DNA of 64,000 bases. It comes from Asparagopsis taxiformis (lineage: Eukaryota > Rhodophyta > Florideophyceae > Bonnemaisoniales > Bonnemaisoniaceae). The notes under the pieces are model-generated. The model was not told where the DNA came from and ran no database searches. It saw only the letters and a program-made list of their open reading frames with translations. Of this stretch, positions 1 through 9,037 are shown piece after piece. Location of the stretch: assembly GCA_030407315.1 (NCBI GenBank), contig JALQPE010000348.1, positions 62,001 through 126,000 of the forward strand, in the 5' to 3' direction. Within the stretch, counting starts at the first letter, position 1. Each line of letters starts with the position of its first letter. The translations under genes were made by a program, and so were the position numbers.

Positions 1-868
1 CAGTGGCGACGGAGGGGGGCGGAGAAGTTGAGCAGTGTGACGTGTATGGGGTATGCGACGATTGCGGAGCTCTTGAGGCTTGTGCTGCTCTTGTCGGAGT
101 ACACTTGGAGGAGGCCGGCAAAGGATGAAGGTGTGGAATCAGTTTCCTCTGCCCATACGACCTGTGGATCTTCCGAGAGCTGCACGCGCTGTCTAGTAAC
201 CTGGTGCAGCGTTTTCGCGAATTCTGTGTGTAGGGGATGAGAAAATATTGCGGTGCCGTCTGGGGCGGTCTGTGGGGAGGGGTGGAAGAGAGTATTTTGG
301 TCGTTAGCCAGTGCTAACTGCCTGCGGAGCATGTCGACTGGGTCGCGGAGGTACAGCTGTGCCGAGTACTTACCAGTTTTGTCTGGAATGATGTGGCTCT
401 TGTAACCTTCGGTGCGGAAATGTGTTTCGACCATGGAAGCGGTAACGTGGCGACATTCTTCTACGGTGCGAACGGCGCTGTTGAACTTTTCTAGGGAGAA
501 TGCGGGGTCTTTTAGGATGGTGATGACTTCGCTCACGCGGCCAGCCCCCCCTTGTACTCGAGGGTTGTGAGACTGGCGGCGAGGGGTTGCACGAGGAGGT
601 CTGCGCGGGAGGGGGTTGAGGTTGGTGGCAGTGGAGCGTCACAGGGTGAGTCGCTGGAGGAAGCACGACCAGATTCTGGGTCTGGGGAGCTGGGTTGCGG
701 GGAATCATGGTCGCCGTTTCGAGCAGGCTCATGGGTGACGGCAGGGACACGAGCGTTGTTGAAATGTTGGGGAGAGGGGTTGAAACGGTACTGACACGTT
801 CGCTCATGCAACGCAAGCGCATAAGCATCTACGCAGTAGTAGAAGCACCCTTCATACTTGCATTCCAT
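1..868 (-). pseudogene. Plavaka-like (CACTA superfamily) transposase, N-terminal part, frameshifted and cut by window edge
   Basis: The gene reads leftward and leaves the window at base 1. From the ATG at 868 it opens with a finger-like Cys/His cluster (MECKYEGC then ALHERTC), followed by a Ser/Pro-rich linker. Near 545-551, a run of seven C on the + strand, the protein-like signal moves to another frame (VSEVITILKDPAF onward) and stays open to base 1. That frame holds LYLRDPVDMLRR and, near the edge, SDKSSTSL followed by AYPIHVTLLNF. An N-terminal finger, an RDPV block, then SDK-T and a YP-V-T-N block is the order I know from Plavaka transposases. The catalytic region would lie outside the window. 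The frame change may be real decay or a homopolymer error. The family is judged from remembered motif order only. Confidence 0.55.
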
Positions 869-1322
869 GTCGAGTTTTGACGCGAAAGGGAGGATTGCGA
901 GCTGAACAGGGGAGACTGTGCCGTCCAGATGCGACCAATTTTATTTTTGTGGTGCTTTCGAGACTTGGAATGTAACGTGTTCGTAGTTTTGTGGGTAGTA
1001 GTTTTTGTGCTCACTCCAGCTGATATCCCAACGCTGGAATTTAACCGAGAGTTCAATCATTTCCAACTGTTACATCACATTGCGTGCTGGCAACGTGTGC
1101 ATGGAAGGACGAACGACCGCCCAGGGAGATGAATTTTCAATTAATTCATTTGTAATAATAAACTTTTTTATTTCCAAACTTCGTGGAATCTGAATGTGCT
1201 TTACAGCGGATATGCCACGGATCATGTAAGGAAAGCAAATGGATTCTCATATATATGATTATATGTTTATATTCGTTGTTCTCGATCCGGATCTCATTGT
1301 TCGGGGATTCAGAGACCATGGC
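869..1322. other. AT-rich spacer upstream of the Plavaka-like gene
   Basis: No gene is visible. The stretch is AT-rich between about 1130 and 1290. Its last five bases, ATGGC at 1318-1322, abut the Copia 3'LTR. They are the reverse complement of GCCAT at 12478-12482, which abuts the 5'LTR of the inverted copy. Confidence 0.5.
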
Positions 1323-1810
1323 TGTTGAAACGAATTGGTCGCTTACCGAGCGTTTATTGAATCTGCGAGCTCACTACATCATTTGTATTCTCGCCGAGGT
1401 GCGTCGGCGGTGCTAAGGACAGCCTGTTCATGGCTGCTCCAGACAGACTGTCACTGACAGTCTGTCCTAGCAAACACCCGCTGCCAATCTGGTACACGTG
1501 GGCTTCTCAATCATATCACCCACACGTGTACACTTATCATAACATTTTCCCGCTGCCATGATGGCAACCCATCCTGGCATTTCTAATTACTAATTGAAAC
1601 AATGACAAACAAATTGAAACTTCAGACGCTATTATCTCCATGAAGAAAGGTCGTAGAAGCTTCGGAGAAGTTGCTACCCGACTAATTCGGGCAAACTGAA
1701 CACGATGAGATAGGTTTCGGAGCGCCTAGAGCACTCCTTCTAGGAGAAATCGAGGGTTAAAGTTTTCTCACGTAATTGAGCCCCCCAGGGCCAATTCCAG
1801 TGCTTCAACA
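1323..1810 (-). repeat. 3'LTR of Copia copy 1
   Basis: 488 bp, TG...CA bounded, with TGTTGAA at both ends as an inverted terminus. An AATAAA polyadenylation signal lies about 35 bp inside the sense-strand 3' end. An internal inverted repeat (GACAGACTGTCA ... TGACAGTCTGTC) lies near 1442-1466. It differs from the copy 1 5'LTR at about eight sites by eye. Confidence 0.93.
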
Positions 1811-4084
1811 CTCCCCCTCTTTGACCTTCTCGATTAATGATTTGGTAGTTACCCCCATAAGTTCACGAAGCTTGACGAACTGAATCCTTTGCGGAGGCTT
1901 AGTGAGGACATCCGCTACCATATCGGATGTTGGACAGTAGTCGATATCGAACATCCCTTCGAGGAGGCAATCCCAGACAAAGTGGTACCGAATGTCGATA
2001 TGCTTTGTGCGGGTTCCAGAAGCATCGTTCCTAGCCATTTTGATAGATCCTTGATTATCCACATTGATGAGGATAGGATCTGCAGGATTTGTACTGCTGC
2101 TGAAACCAATGATGTTTCTCAGCCAGATTGCCTCCTTCACTGCTGCACTGAGAGCCATGTATTCGGCTTCTGAGGAAGACTGGGCTACACAGCCTTGCTT
2201 ACGAGACTTCCAGCTCACCGCTCCTCCAGCCATCTTGAAGACATAGCCACTGGTCGACTTCCGGTTGATAGTATAACCGCCCCAGTCCGAGTCGCTGTAC
2301 CCGACTGGTGCAAGTGTTGCTGTAGCTCTGTACATCACGCCAAAGTCCCGTGTACCAGCGATGTAGCGCAGGACACGTTTAACGGCTACCCAGAGAGCTT
2401 TTGTCGGGGCCTCAACGAACTGTGCAAGTCTCCCAACAGCAAATGCGATGTCAGGGCGAGTTCCCACCGCTAGGTACATCAGGCTGCCAATTGCTCTGCG
2501 ATAGAGCGTAGAGTCGATGGGCTCAGTTTCGGTATCCGCGACGGAGATCTGAGCTTGCATTGGCGTAACAACGGGACTTGCGTTTTCCATTCCAAACCGT
2601 TCCAATACCTTTTCAGCGTAGCGAGACTGATTCAAGTGTAGCAGTCCTTTGGAGGTGTTGCGCGCAATCTCCAGGCCAAGACATACCCGAGCTCTACCAC
2701 AATCCTTCATCTCGAAACGCTTACTGAATTCTGCTTTCAGCTCATCCAACATATCTCTACTGCTTGAAGCAAGAAGAATATCGTCGACGTATAGTGCAAT
2801 GATGATCATAGAGTCGTCACAATACCTGACATAGAAACATGGATCGTACGGAGAGCTCTGGAAGTCGAGCTGTGAAATGAGAAAGTCATCGATCTTAGCA
2901 TGCCACTGCCTCGGAGCTTGTTTGAGTCCGTATAGAGCCTTTTGCAGTTTGCAGACATGGTCTGGATGCTTCGAGTCGACGAATCCCTCCGGCTGCTCCA
3001 TGAATATGTCCTGCTCGAGATCTCCGTAGAGAAAGGCTGTTTTGACGTCCATTTGATCGCAGTGCAAATCGTGGTGGACAGTGAGCGCAAAGAACATGCG
3101 AAGAGTACAGAACTGGACAACGGGGGCATAAGTCTCGGAGTAGTCGATGCCGTACTTCTGCTGGAATCCTCGAGTTACGAGTCGAGCTTTGTGTTTGATC
3201 GAGTGCTCACCAGTTTCACTCACAACATCTTTGCGTTTGAAGACCCACTTCGAAGTGAGGAGGTTGAGAGCTTCACTGCAGGGGACCAGAATCCAGGTGC
3301 CATTTGCTTCGAGGGAATCCATCTCGGACTGAATGGCCTCAATCCAGAGATCTTTCTCCTCCCCCTTGGTCACCTCAGTGAAGGTAAGAAGATGTTCCGG
3401 AGTGGTATCAGCAGTAGTGGAGACAAGGGCAGTTGTTTTCCACCACTCACCCGGAGGTTTACGAGATCGAGAAGATTTACGCGGAGCGTTAAGGAGAGAC
3501 TCATCAGTAGATGCTGAGGGAGTTGGTGGAGGAGATTGAGGTTGTGGAGCGTTGGTGTCAGAGTCAGAGTCCGAATGGGATGAAGGAGGAGTATCCTGTT
3601 TGGTAGAGAGACCAGACTTGCTGTCTCCATCCCATGGCTCAGTATTGGACTCAGCAGCAGCATCAACGCTGTTGTAGTCTGTATCAGAAGATGGCAAACG
3701 CTTCTTTTGCAGCTCGTCGAACACTACGTCTCGCGACACAACGACCTTTTCATTTGCTGTGTCCCATAGTTTGTAGGCTTTCTGGGAGCTTGCGTATCCA
3801 AGCATAATTGCTTCCTTTGCCCGCAAATCAAGGGTCTGAAGAAGTTTATCAGGCGTTTTGTACCAGCATCTACTTCCGAACGTTGGCATATGAGCAATAC
3901 TCGGTTTCCTACCATACCAGATCTCATACGGAGTATTTCCAGTTGGCAGGGAGCGGCTGGTGACACGGTTACGAATGTATGCAGCACAGGAGAGTGCTTC
4001 TGCCCAGAACTCGGATGGGGTGCTGCTGTGATGGAGCATGGCACGAATTTGATCTTTGAGGGTTCTGTTCATTCTCTCTGCCAC
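1805..4084 (-). pseudogene. pol: Copia pol 3' part: integrase C-terminus, reverse transcriptase, RNase H
   Basis: An open frame of 759 codons without its own ATG start; it begins inside the integrase core (AERMNRTLKDQ, then FWAEALSCAAYIRNR). A Ser/Pro-rich linker with an RKSSRSRKPPGEWW block follows. The RT has DVKTAFLYGDL and the catalytic YVDD (IIALYVDDILL). RNase H follows (GYSDSDWGGY, SSSEAEYMAL, KHIDIRYHF). It is separated from the upstream gag-protease frame by a short deletion near 4220-4255. In the divergent element at 33.4 kb the corresponding region is one open frame. It differs from copy 2 at residue VAQSS versus VSQSS. Confidence 0.9.
1811..1826 (-). promoter_or_regulatory. Polypurine tract of Copia copy 1
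   Basis: On the minus strand the bases just upstream of the 3'LTR read GGTCAAAGAGGGGGAG, a purine run touching the LTR edge. This is where plus-strand priming occurs in LTR elements. Confidence 0.8.
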
Positions 4085-4223
4085 ACCATTCTGTTGCGGA
4101 GTGTATGCACAGGTGGTCTGACGTTTGATTCCTTTGCTGTCGAGGAAGGAGGTAAAGTAGTTTGAGAAGAACTCTCCCCCTCCATCCGAGCGTAGTTGGC
4201 GGAGTTTACAACCAGTTTGCGTT

Positions 4224-5534
4224 TCAGCAAAATCTCTGGAAGGAGTCGAAGCAATCGGACTTACGGTGGAGCGGGTATACCGTTAGCCATCGGGACTTGT
4301 CATCGATAAACGTCACAAAGTATCGAGCTCCCCCTTTCGAGAGTACTTCCATCGGCCCTGCCAGATCTGTGTGAACCAACTCGAGTAGCTCAGATGCTCT
4401 CGTTTCGGAGAGCTTTGGAATAGCTGCTCGGGGCATTTTGCCGGTTATGCATCCTTCACATGGGGCACCTGCATCTGATTTCTGAGATTTGATTCGGAGG
4501 CCCTTCACGGCAGATAGCTGCTCCATGCGTGAGATACCGGATTTGTTGACATGCCCGAGCCGCTCGTGCCAGAGCTGTAGCGAGGCCACACAGGCTGTTT
4601 GCTGCACATGATCTTTTGGGGCCTTTGACGAGAAGAGATCAATGGCATAGAGTCCCTTGCTTCTCCGTCCAGTGGCTATCGGTTTGTTGTTCTGAGCCAG
4701 GATGACTGTATTATTATTGAACTGCACCGATATGCCTCGAGTAGTGAGGGTGCTGACGGAGATGAGAGAAAATACAAAAGAGGGAACGTGGAGGACGTCA
4801 CGAAGTACGCACTGTTTTATTTCCCCATATAGAGAGATCATTAAACGAACATCACCACGGCCGACTGCCATTGAGGTAGACTTATCTCCCAGAGTTACAG
4901 AGAACGGTGTTATTTCCTTATAGGAAACAAACATGGAGCGATCGAAGGTCATGTGAGAGGTGGCAGCAGAGTCTATGTACCAAGTTGATGTATGAAGAGA
5001 TCCAGGAGTAGTTGACATGAGGCAAACATACTCTTTCTCTTCATCATTATGGAAAGTAGACGCGGAAACAGAGTTTGATGGAGGATTGCCTTCTGAATCG
5101 GTGAGAGTAACCATAGCAGAAGGTTTAGACCGTGCAGGCCGAGAGCGGGATGGACGGCCATACTTTTGCCAGCAATACGGTTCAGTGTGGTTGGTACGAC
5201 CGCAATGAGTGCATTTCTTTCGGTTACTGCCGGGCTGTTTCCCAGACCTAGATAATAATGCAGCCGAGTCAGAAGAAGAGCTTCCAGGTTTCAGAATAGA
5301 AGCTCTACTTTCCTCCTGAAGAAGGAGGCTTCGGACTTTGTCGAAGGTGAATGTAGGGTCCTCATCACCTATAGCATCAAGAGCAGTAATGAGTGTCTGG
5401 AAGGAAGGAGGAAGACCATTGAGGACAGCCATAGCCATTTCCTTGTCGTCGATGATCACGCCCATAGAGCTGAGGACCGAGGCCATCTGTCGAACACGAT
5501 TAATGTAGACGAGCATCTGTTCACCGGGCTTCAT
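4224..5534 (-). pseudogene. gag-pol: Copia gag C-terminal part, aspartic protease, integrase N-terminal part
   Basis: A 436-aa frame from an internal Met (MKPGEQMLVYINRV). It holds a UBN2-like gag segment, a CCHC knuckle (CTHCGRTNHTEPYC, spacing 2-4-4), and a copia-type aspartic protease with the D-S-A active site (WYIDSAATSHMT). The GAG-pre-integrase zinc motif (LWHERLGHVNKSG ... CEGCITGK) and the start of the integrase core (ELVHTDLAGPM, FVTFIDDKSRW) follow. The frame ends prematurely after FDSFQRFC because of the shared integrase deletion. The true gag start lies upstream at 5815. Confidence 0.88.
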
Positions 5535-5572
5535 AGTGGCAGTATAGAAATCACGCCTTGCAGCTAGTTTGT

Positions 5573-5815
5573 TTAGGAGACGTTCTTGAGCATCTCATCA
5601 GACAACGTGATCCCGATGGTCATCCGAGCAGACTTATCTTTGCGAAGCCACTTGGACAGTGCTTCCTGGTCTGCAGGGCGTGGAGGACGTAGGTCAGGAT
5701 CGATCATTTCGTCCACCTCGCGGTGGCCGAGGATGAGCTCCATCTTTTGCTTCCATGAGTGGAAGTTGGAGTAGTCCAGCTTTTCAATGCGAATGCCGGA
5801 TGAATTGCTCTCCAT
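5573..5815 (-). pseudogene. gag: Copia gag N-terminus
   Basis: Starts at the ATG at 5815 (MESNSSGIRIEKLDYSNF, then SWKQKMELILGHREV), the typical copia gag N-terminus with the W-K-x-x-M-E-x-L motif. It ends after DEMLKNVS. The element at 33.4 kb carries about 64 extra bases here that join this segment in frame to the rest of gag. The deletion is therefore derived, and copies 1 and 2 share it. Confidence 0.85.
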
Positions 5816-5998
5816 GGCTCTGTATTATGTCTTATCTGTTCGACCCTTCCCAAGTGGACAACCGATAGTCGTCTAGGACCAAGCTGGGATCTATAGGATA
5901 AAGACTTTTAGCTAAGAGCTAGATGAGTGGAGAACAAGAAACAAGGTTTATCAAAGAGAAATCAGCTAGATTTCTATTGTGTCTAGAGAAGAGGAGTA

Positions 5999-6515
5999 CT
6001 ACTTATCGGAGGAGGAGGAAGCCCTAGAGGCTTTAGCGGCTTTGAGAGTCTTCTCGATGGCACGGTGGCGACTACCGCGGAGGTGGTTGTCGAACTCGCT
6101 CTGGGTGCGAACGATGACACCGCAGGGCTTGCAGACCTTGAGACCACCTTCCTTGAGGCGTTCGATAGTCTTCTTATGTCTAGAGCCGCTGAAGTGTGCG
6201 ACTCTAGACTCGGCGAAGTTGAGAAAGACGTTGCAGTGATGGCACCTCGAGCGGTTTGCCTTCTTGTGAGCGGCGTACTTCTTCTTGTTATCCCTCCTTT
6301 CGGCGATGCTGTAGGCTTTGCGGAAGACCCGGTCTTGAAGATACTCCCCCTCGCGACGAAGCCTGGGAGGCTGCTCGTCGGTGCGCGGTTCTACGCGGTC
6401 TTCGTCACTGCTGGACACTGCAGAGAGAAGAGAACAAGAGTGTTAGAAGTTATACCGATCAATACTAAGGTCTAAACCTTGAAATAGACCGAAAGGTGAA
6501 AGGTATAAACTTACT
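5999..6515 (-). CDS. Retroelement-borne two-finger (U1/matrin-type) zinc-finger protein, ATG split by an intron
   Basis: A 139-aa basic protein encoded upstream of gag in the same orientation. Two C-x2-C-x12-H-x5-H fingers are visible: CHHC...AHFSGSRH (about residues 58-80) and CKPCGV...NHLRGSRH (about 95-117). This spacing is that of U1-C/matrin/JAZ-type fingers, which bind RNA or dsRNA, and the tail is Ser-rich. The contiguous frame begins with GTG. A GTAAGT donor (CAA|GTAAGT, at 6514 on the minus strand) and a CTGCAG acceptor (ending 6418) would join A to TG and make ATG TCC AGC. The same junction is preserved in copies 2 and 3 and in the divergent element. Function is unknown; it is not a standard Copia gene and may be captured. 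Confidence 0.75.
6418..6514 (-). other. 97-nt intron that creates the zinc-finger start codon
   Basis: On the minus strand it runs from GTAAGT to a pyrimidine-rich CTCTTCTCTCTGCAG. The same 97-nt spacing occurs at 13637-13733 (+), 20044-20140 (-) and 39242-39338 (-). The donor side always ends in A and the acceptor side always begins with TG. Confidence 0.72.
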
Positions 6516-6694
6516 TGTGGAAACAGTTGACAATAAAACCAAACGTTCGATGAGTTTATTCGGTGATATGTAAAGGCTATAACGCTATACCGATCAGGAC
6601 AAGGTCACTGTCTTACAAGAGCAGGACCGAGTTGAGAAAGGTATAGACTAGCCAATATAAAAGCAAAGGTCGATTCCAGTAATTGGGCCTTGAA

Positions 6695-6774
6695 TGGCCC
6701 GGTAGCCGAGTCGGTTGGACGGTCCACGGCGATGTATAGATCCTTGGTTCGAGTCCCAGCAGCGACGCTGGCCA
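6695..6774 (+). other. tRNA-like block with Pol III A and B boxes, antisense to the retroelement
   Basis: TAGCCGAGTCGG (6703-6714) fits the A-box consensus TRGCNNAGYNGG, and GGTTCGAGTCC (6746-6756) fits the B box. The distance between boxes is tRNA-like. TGGCC at the start can pair with GGCCA at the end. The acceptor and T arms are imperfect, so I do not call a functional tRNA. Confidence 0.45.
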
Positions 6775-6899
6775 AACTTTTCCTTCGCACGAGAACCCCA
6801 GATAAAAGAATGATGTCACCTGATGACGATGACCGAGAGACGGATGGCAAGATGACAAAGCGTCAGTGTGACACAGTGTGGATGACAGGATGTCAGTGT

Positions 6900-7172
6900 C
6901 AGTGACAGGATGACACAGTGTCGGCGCGGAGCGGCGACAGAGGTGCGCGGCGGCGACAGAGGTGCGCGGCGGCGACAGAGGTGCGCGGGGATCGTCGGGG
7001 GAGCGTGGAGGAGACGCTCAGCAAGACCGCGGAAGCGCGGGAAGGCGCAGAACGGAAGAAAAGCGAGTAGACGAAGAGAAGAGAGAACGAGACGAAATAG
7101 GTAAGAAAACGCCGACGCAAACGACGCACTTACCGAAGCGCTAGAGAATAAGAAACGACCCGAGCGAGCGCA
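6900..7172 (-). other. GC-rich 5' leader of Copia copy 1
   Basis: Lies between the primer site and the tRNA-like block. It contains short direct repeats of GCGGCGACAGAGGTGCGC on the + strand and GTGACA/GATGACA-type runs. The matching leader of copy 2 (20530-20867) has a different repeat arrangement, so the leader is a hypervariable segment. No convincing ORF is present. Confidence 0.6.
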
Positions 7173-7186
7173 CTGGGCCCATAACC
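7173..7186 (-). promoter_or_regulatory. Primer-binding site complementary to the anticodon arm of initiator tRNA-Met
   Basis: In element sense the 5'LTR is followed directly by GGTTATGGGCCCAG. The reverse complement, CTGGGCCCATAACC, reads as the anticodon stem-loop of eukaryotic initiator tRNA-Met, including its CAT anticodon. Drosophila copia is known to prime from such a half-tRNA. Confidence 0.75.
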
Positions 7187-7674
7187 TGTTGAAACGAATT
7201 GGTCGCTTACCGAGCGTTTATTGAATCTGCGAGCTCACTACATCATTTGTATTCTCGCCGAGGTGCGTCGGCGGTGCTAAGGACAGCCTGTTCATGGCTG
7301 CTCCAGACAGACTGTCACTGACAGTCTGTTCTAGCAAACACCCGCTGCCAATCTGGTACACGTGGGCTTCTCAATCATATCACCCACACGTGTACACTTA
7401 TCATAACATTTTCCCGCTGCCATGATGGCAACCCATCCTGGCATTTCTAATTACTAATTGAAACTATGACAAACAAATTGAAACTTCAGACGCTATTATC
7501 TCCATGAAGAAGGGTCGTAGAAGCTTCGGAGAAGTTGCTACCCGACTAATTCGGGCACACTGAACACGATGAGATAGGTTTCGGAGCGCATAGAGCACTC
7601 CTTCTGGGAGAAATCGAGGGTCAAAGTTTTCTCACGTAATTGAGCCCCTCAGGGCCAATTCCAGTGCTTCAACA
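7187..7674 (-). repeat. 5'LTR of Copia copy 1
   Basis: 488 bp, TG...CA. It carries the variants GCGCATAG and TCTGGGAG that the 3'LTR lacks, and shares them with the 5'LTRs of copies 2 and 3. Confidence 0.93.
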
Positions 7675-9037
7675 CAGAGAACTGGCAAGAAAATTACCAA
7701 AGAAGTTTGCGAGCATCATCATAGACGGAGCATCCCAAAGCGTTTATGGACTTCCGCATTGGCCATATGAAACAAAGGCAACACAACGGGGTCACAAAAT
7801 TGGTGTACACCTCACAGGCATACTGGAGCACGCGTCTCCGAATAAGCTTACACTGTTAACTATGACGGACGAGCACAAAACAGGCGCTAACCACGTTATT
7901 GAAGCACTACATAGATGACTATCCCGGAAAGAGATGGAGGGGAGACTACCAGATGTTTTATTTGTTCAGGTCGACAATTGTACGCGTGAGAATAAGAATC
8001 GGTACTTCTTTTCTTACATAGAATGCCTCGTGGCACTGGAAGTGTTTTCAGAGATGCAAGTGTCATTTTTACCTGTAGGTCATACCCACGAGGATATCGA
8101 CCAAAGCTTTTCCTGTACCTCTAAACGGCTCAAGACCCACTCTGCAGTTACCTTGCAGGATTTAATTCATGAGCTGTCATGTTCATATTCTCCCCAGCCT
8201 CATGTCAGCCATATGTTGCATGTCATAAATCTGTCGTCTCTTTTCGAACAGTCTCACTGCCTCGCTAACGTGCCCCCATTTTCGCACTTCAGGTACTTCC
8301 GCTTTTCTAAGGAGGCTGGAGAACCAAGAAGTCGATATGAAAGGTCCAGAAATACTGTCTCTGTTAAAGAGGCTTGTCAGCTTGAATGGAACTATTTGCA
8401 TTCAGATAAGTCAGGGGGATTCCAAAAGTTCACACCGGATATTTTCTCAGCTCCTCCAACATTTACCACTCCCTCAGAAAACTTTCTCGAAATACGCCGT
8501 GGTATCTTCTCTGCGGAGTCTCGAATTGCTAGCAAAGTCAAGATGGATGAGCTTGAGAAGCTTGTTGATACGATTTACAAACCAAGAAAGGATCCTATGC
8601 ACTGGAGCAAGAGTTCATCTCCAGAATCAGTTTTACAGTTAAAATGCTCGCGTAAGAGGGATGGAATGATTACGACTGAAGGCAGTGACACTGAGGAAGA
8701 ATCCGTCATTGATTATAGCTACTCTATTGATGATATGATTGCAATTCGAACTGATGATGAGAGCTGCCCTTTCTGGCTTGCTTCCGATGATGGAGTTATT
8801 GCGAATGGGGATGGTCTTATCCATCGACTGAAAATCGTGTGGCTAGAAGCTTACGGTAACAAGAAAGATCCACACCTTTCGAAATATAGGCGAGCAATTC
8901 TGAGTAACAACAAGGAGTGGACGGCAGAAATTAGTTCCAATACCGTCTTGGCGCGTTTAACAAAATTGCGACGAGACAATCGTCTTTCAACTGATGACTC
9001 AAAGCGAATCAAAGAATCTCTATCCACCTGTCTGTAG
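7675..9037 (+). pseudogene. DUF7869-like protein, 5' end lost at the LTR junction, one in-frame TGA
   Basis: Begins abruptly at the LTR edge (RELARKLPKKFASIIIDGAS) and stays in one frame to 9037 except for TGA at 7916-7918, which probably replaces an Arg codon (CGA to TGA). Downstream it has VQVDNCTRENKNRYF and VGHTHEDIDQSF. These are the hallmark blocks of the DUF7869 family, an RNase H-like, transposon- and virus-associated domain seen in algae and oomycetes. The acidic tail (TEEESVIDYSYSIDDM) is followed by a C-terminal domain of no clear family. With no promoter or N-terminus it is very probably dead. The DUF assignment is from memory of the motif blocks. Confidence 0.6.

Larger units (their letters stand above)
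1323..7674 (-). mobile_element. Copia (Ty1) LTR retrotransposon, copy 1, defective
   Basis: In element orientation the order is 5'LTR (7187-7674), primer site (7173-7186), GC-rich leader, antisense tRNA-like block, intron plus zinc-finger gene, gag, protease, integrase, RT, RNase H, polypurine tract (1811-1826), 3'LTR (1323-1810). Integrase before RT makes it Copia. Gag carries a roughly 64-nt deletion and integrase a short frameshifting deletion relative to the divergent element at 33.4-39.6 kb, so it cannot encode an intact polyprotein. The outer 5-mers ATGGC (left) and CAGAG (right) do not match, so at least one end has recombined. Copy 2 shares both lesions. Confidence 0.93.

Noticed and set aside
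265..372. Possible intron in the Plavaka-like gene (GTAAGT on the minus strand at about 371, CCCCACAG at about 265)
   Set aside because: The reading frame runs straight through and encodes the expected RDPV block, so no intron is needed.
2942..3517. 191-aa frame on the + strand inside pol (and its twin at 16568-17143)
   Set aside because: Antisense shadow of the RT coding frame with no independent features.
6695..6774. Functional tRNA gene
   Set aside because: A and B boxes fit, but the acceptor and T stems are mismatched and the 3' part is too long for a normal cloverleaf.
1323..7674. Copy 1 as a clean single insertion dated by LTR divergence
   Set aside because: Its outer 5-mers do not match, and its 5' end appears exchanged with the inverted copy, so the two LTRs are not guaranteed partners.
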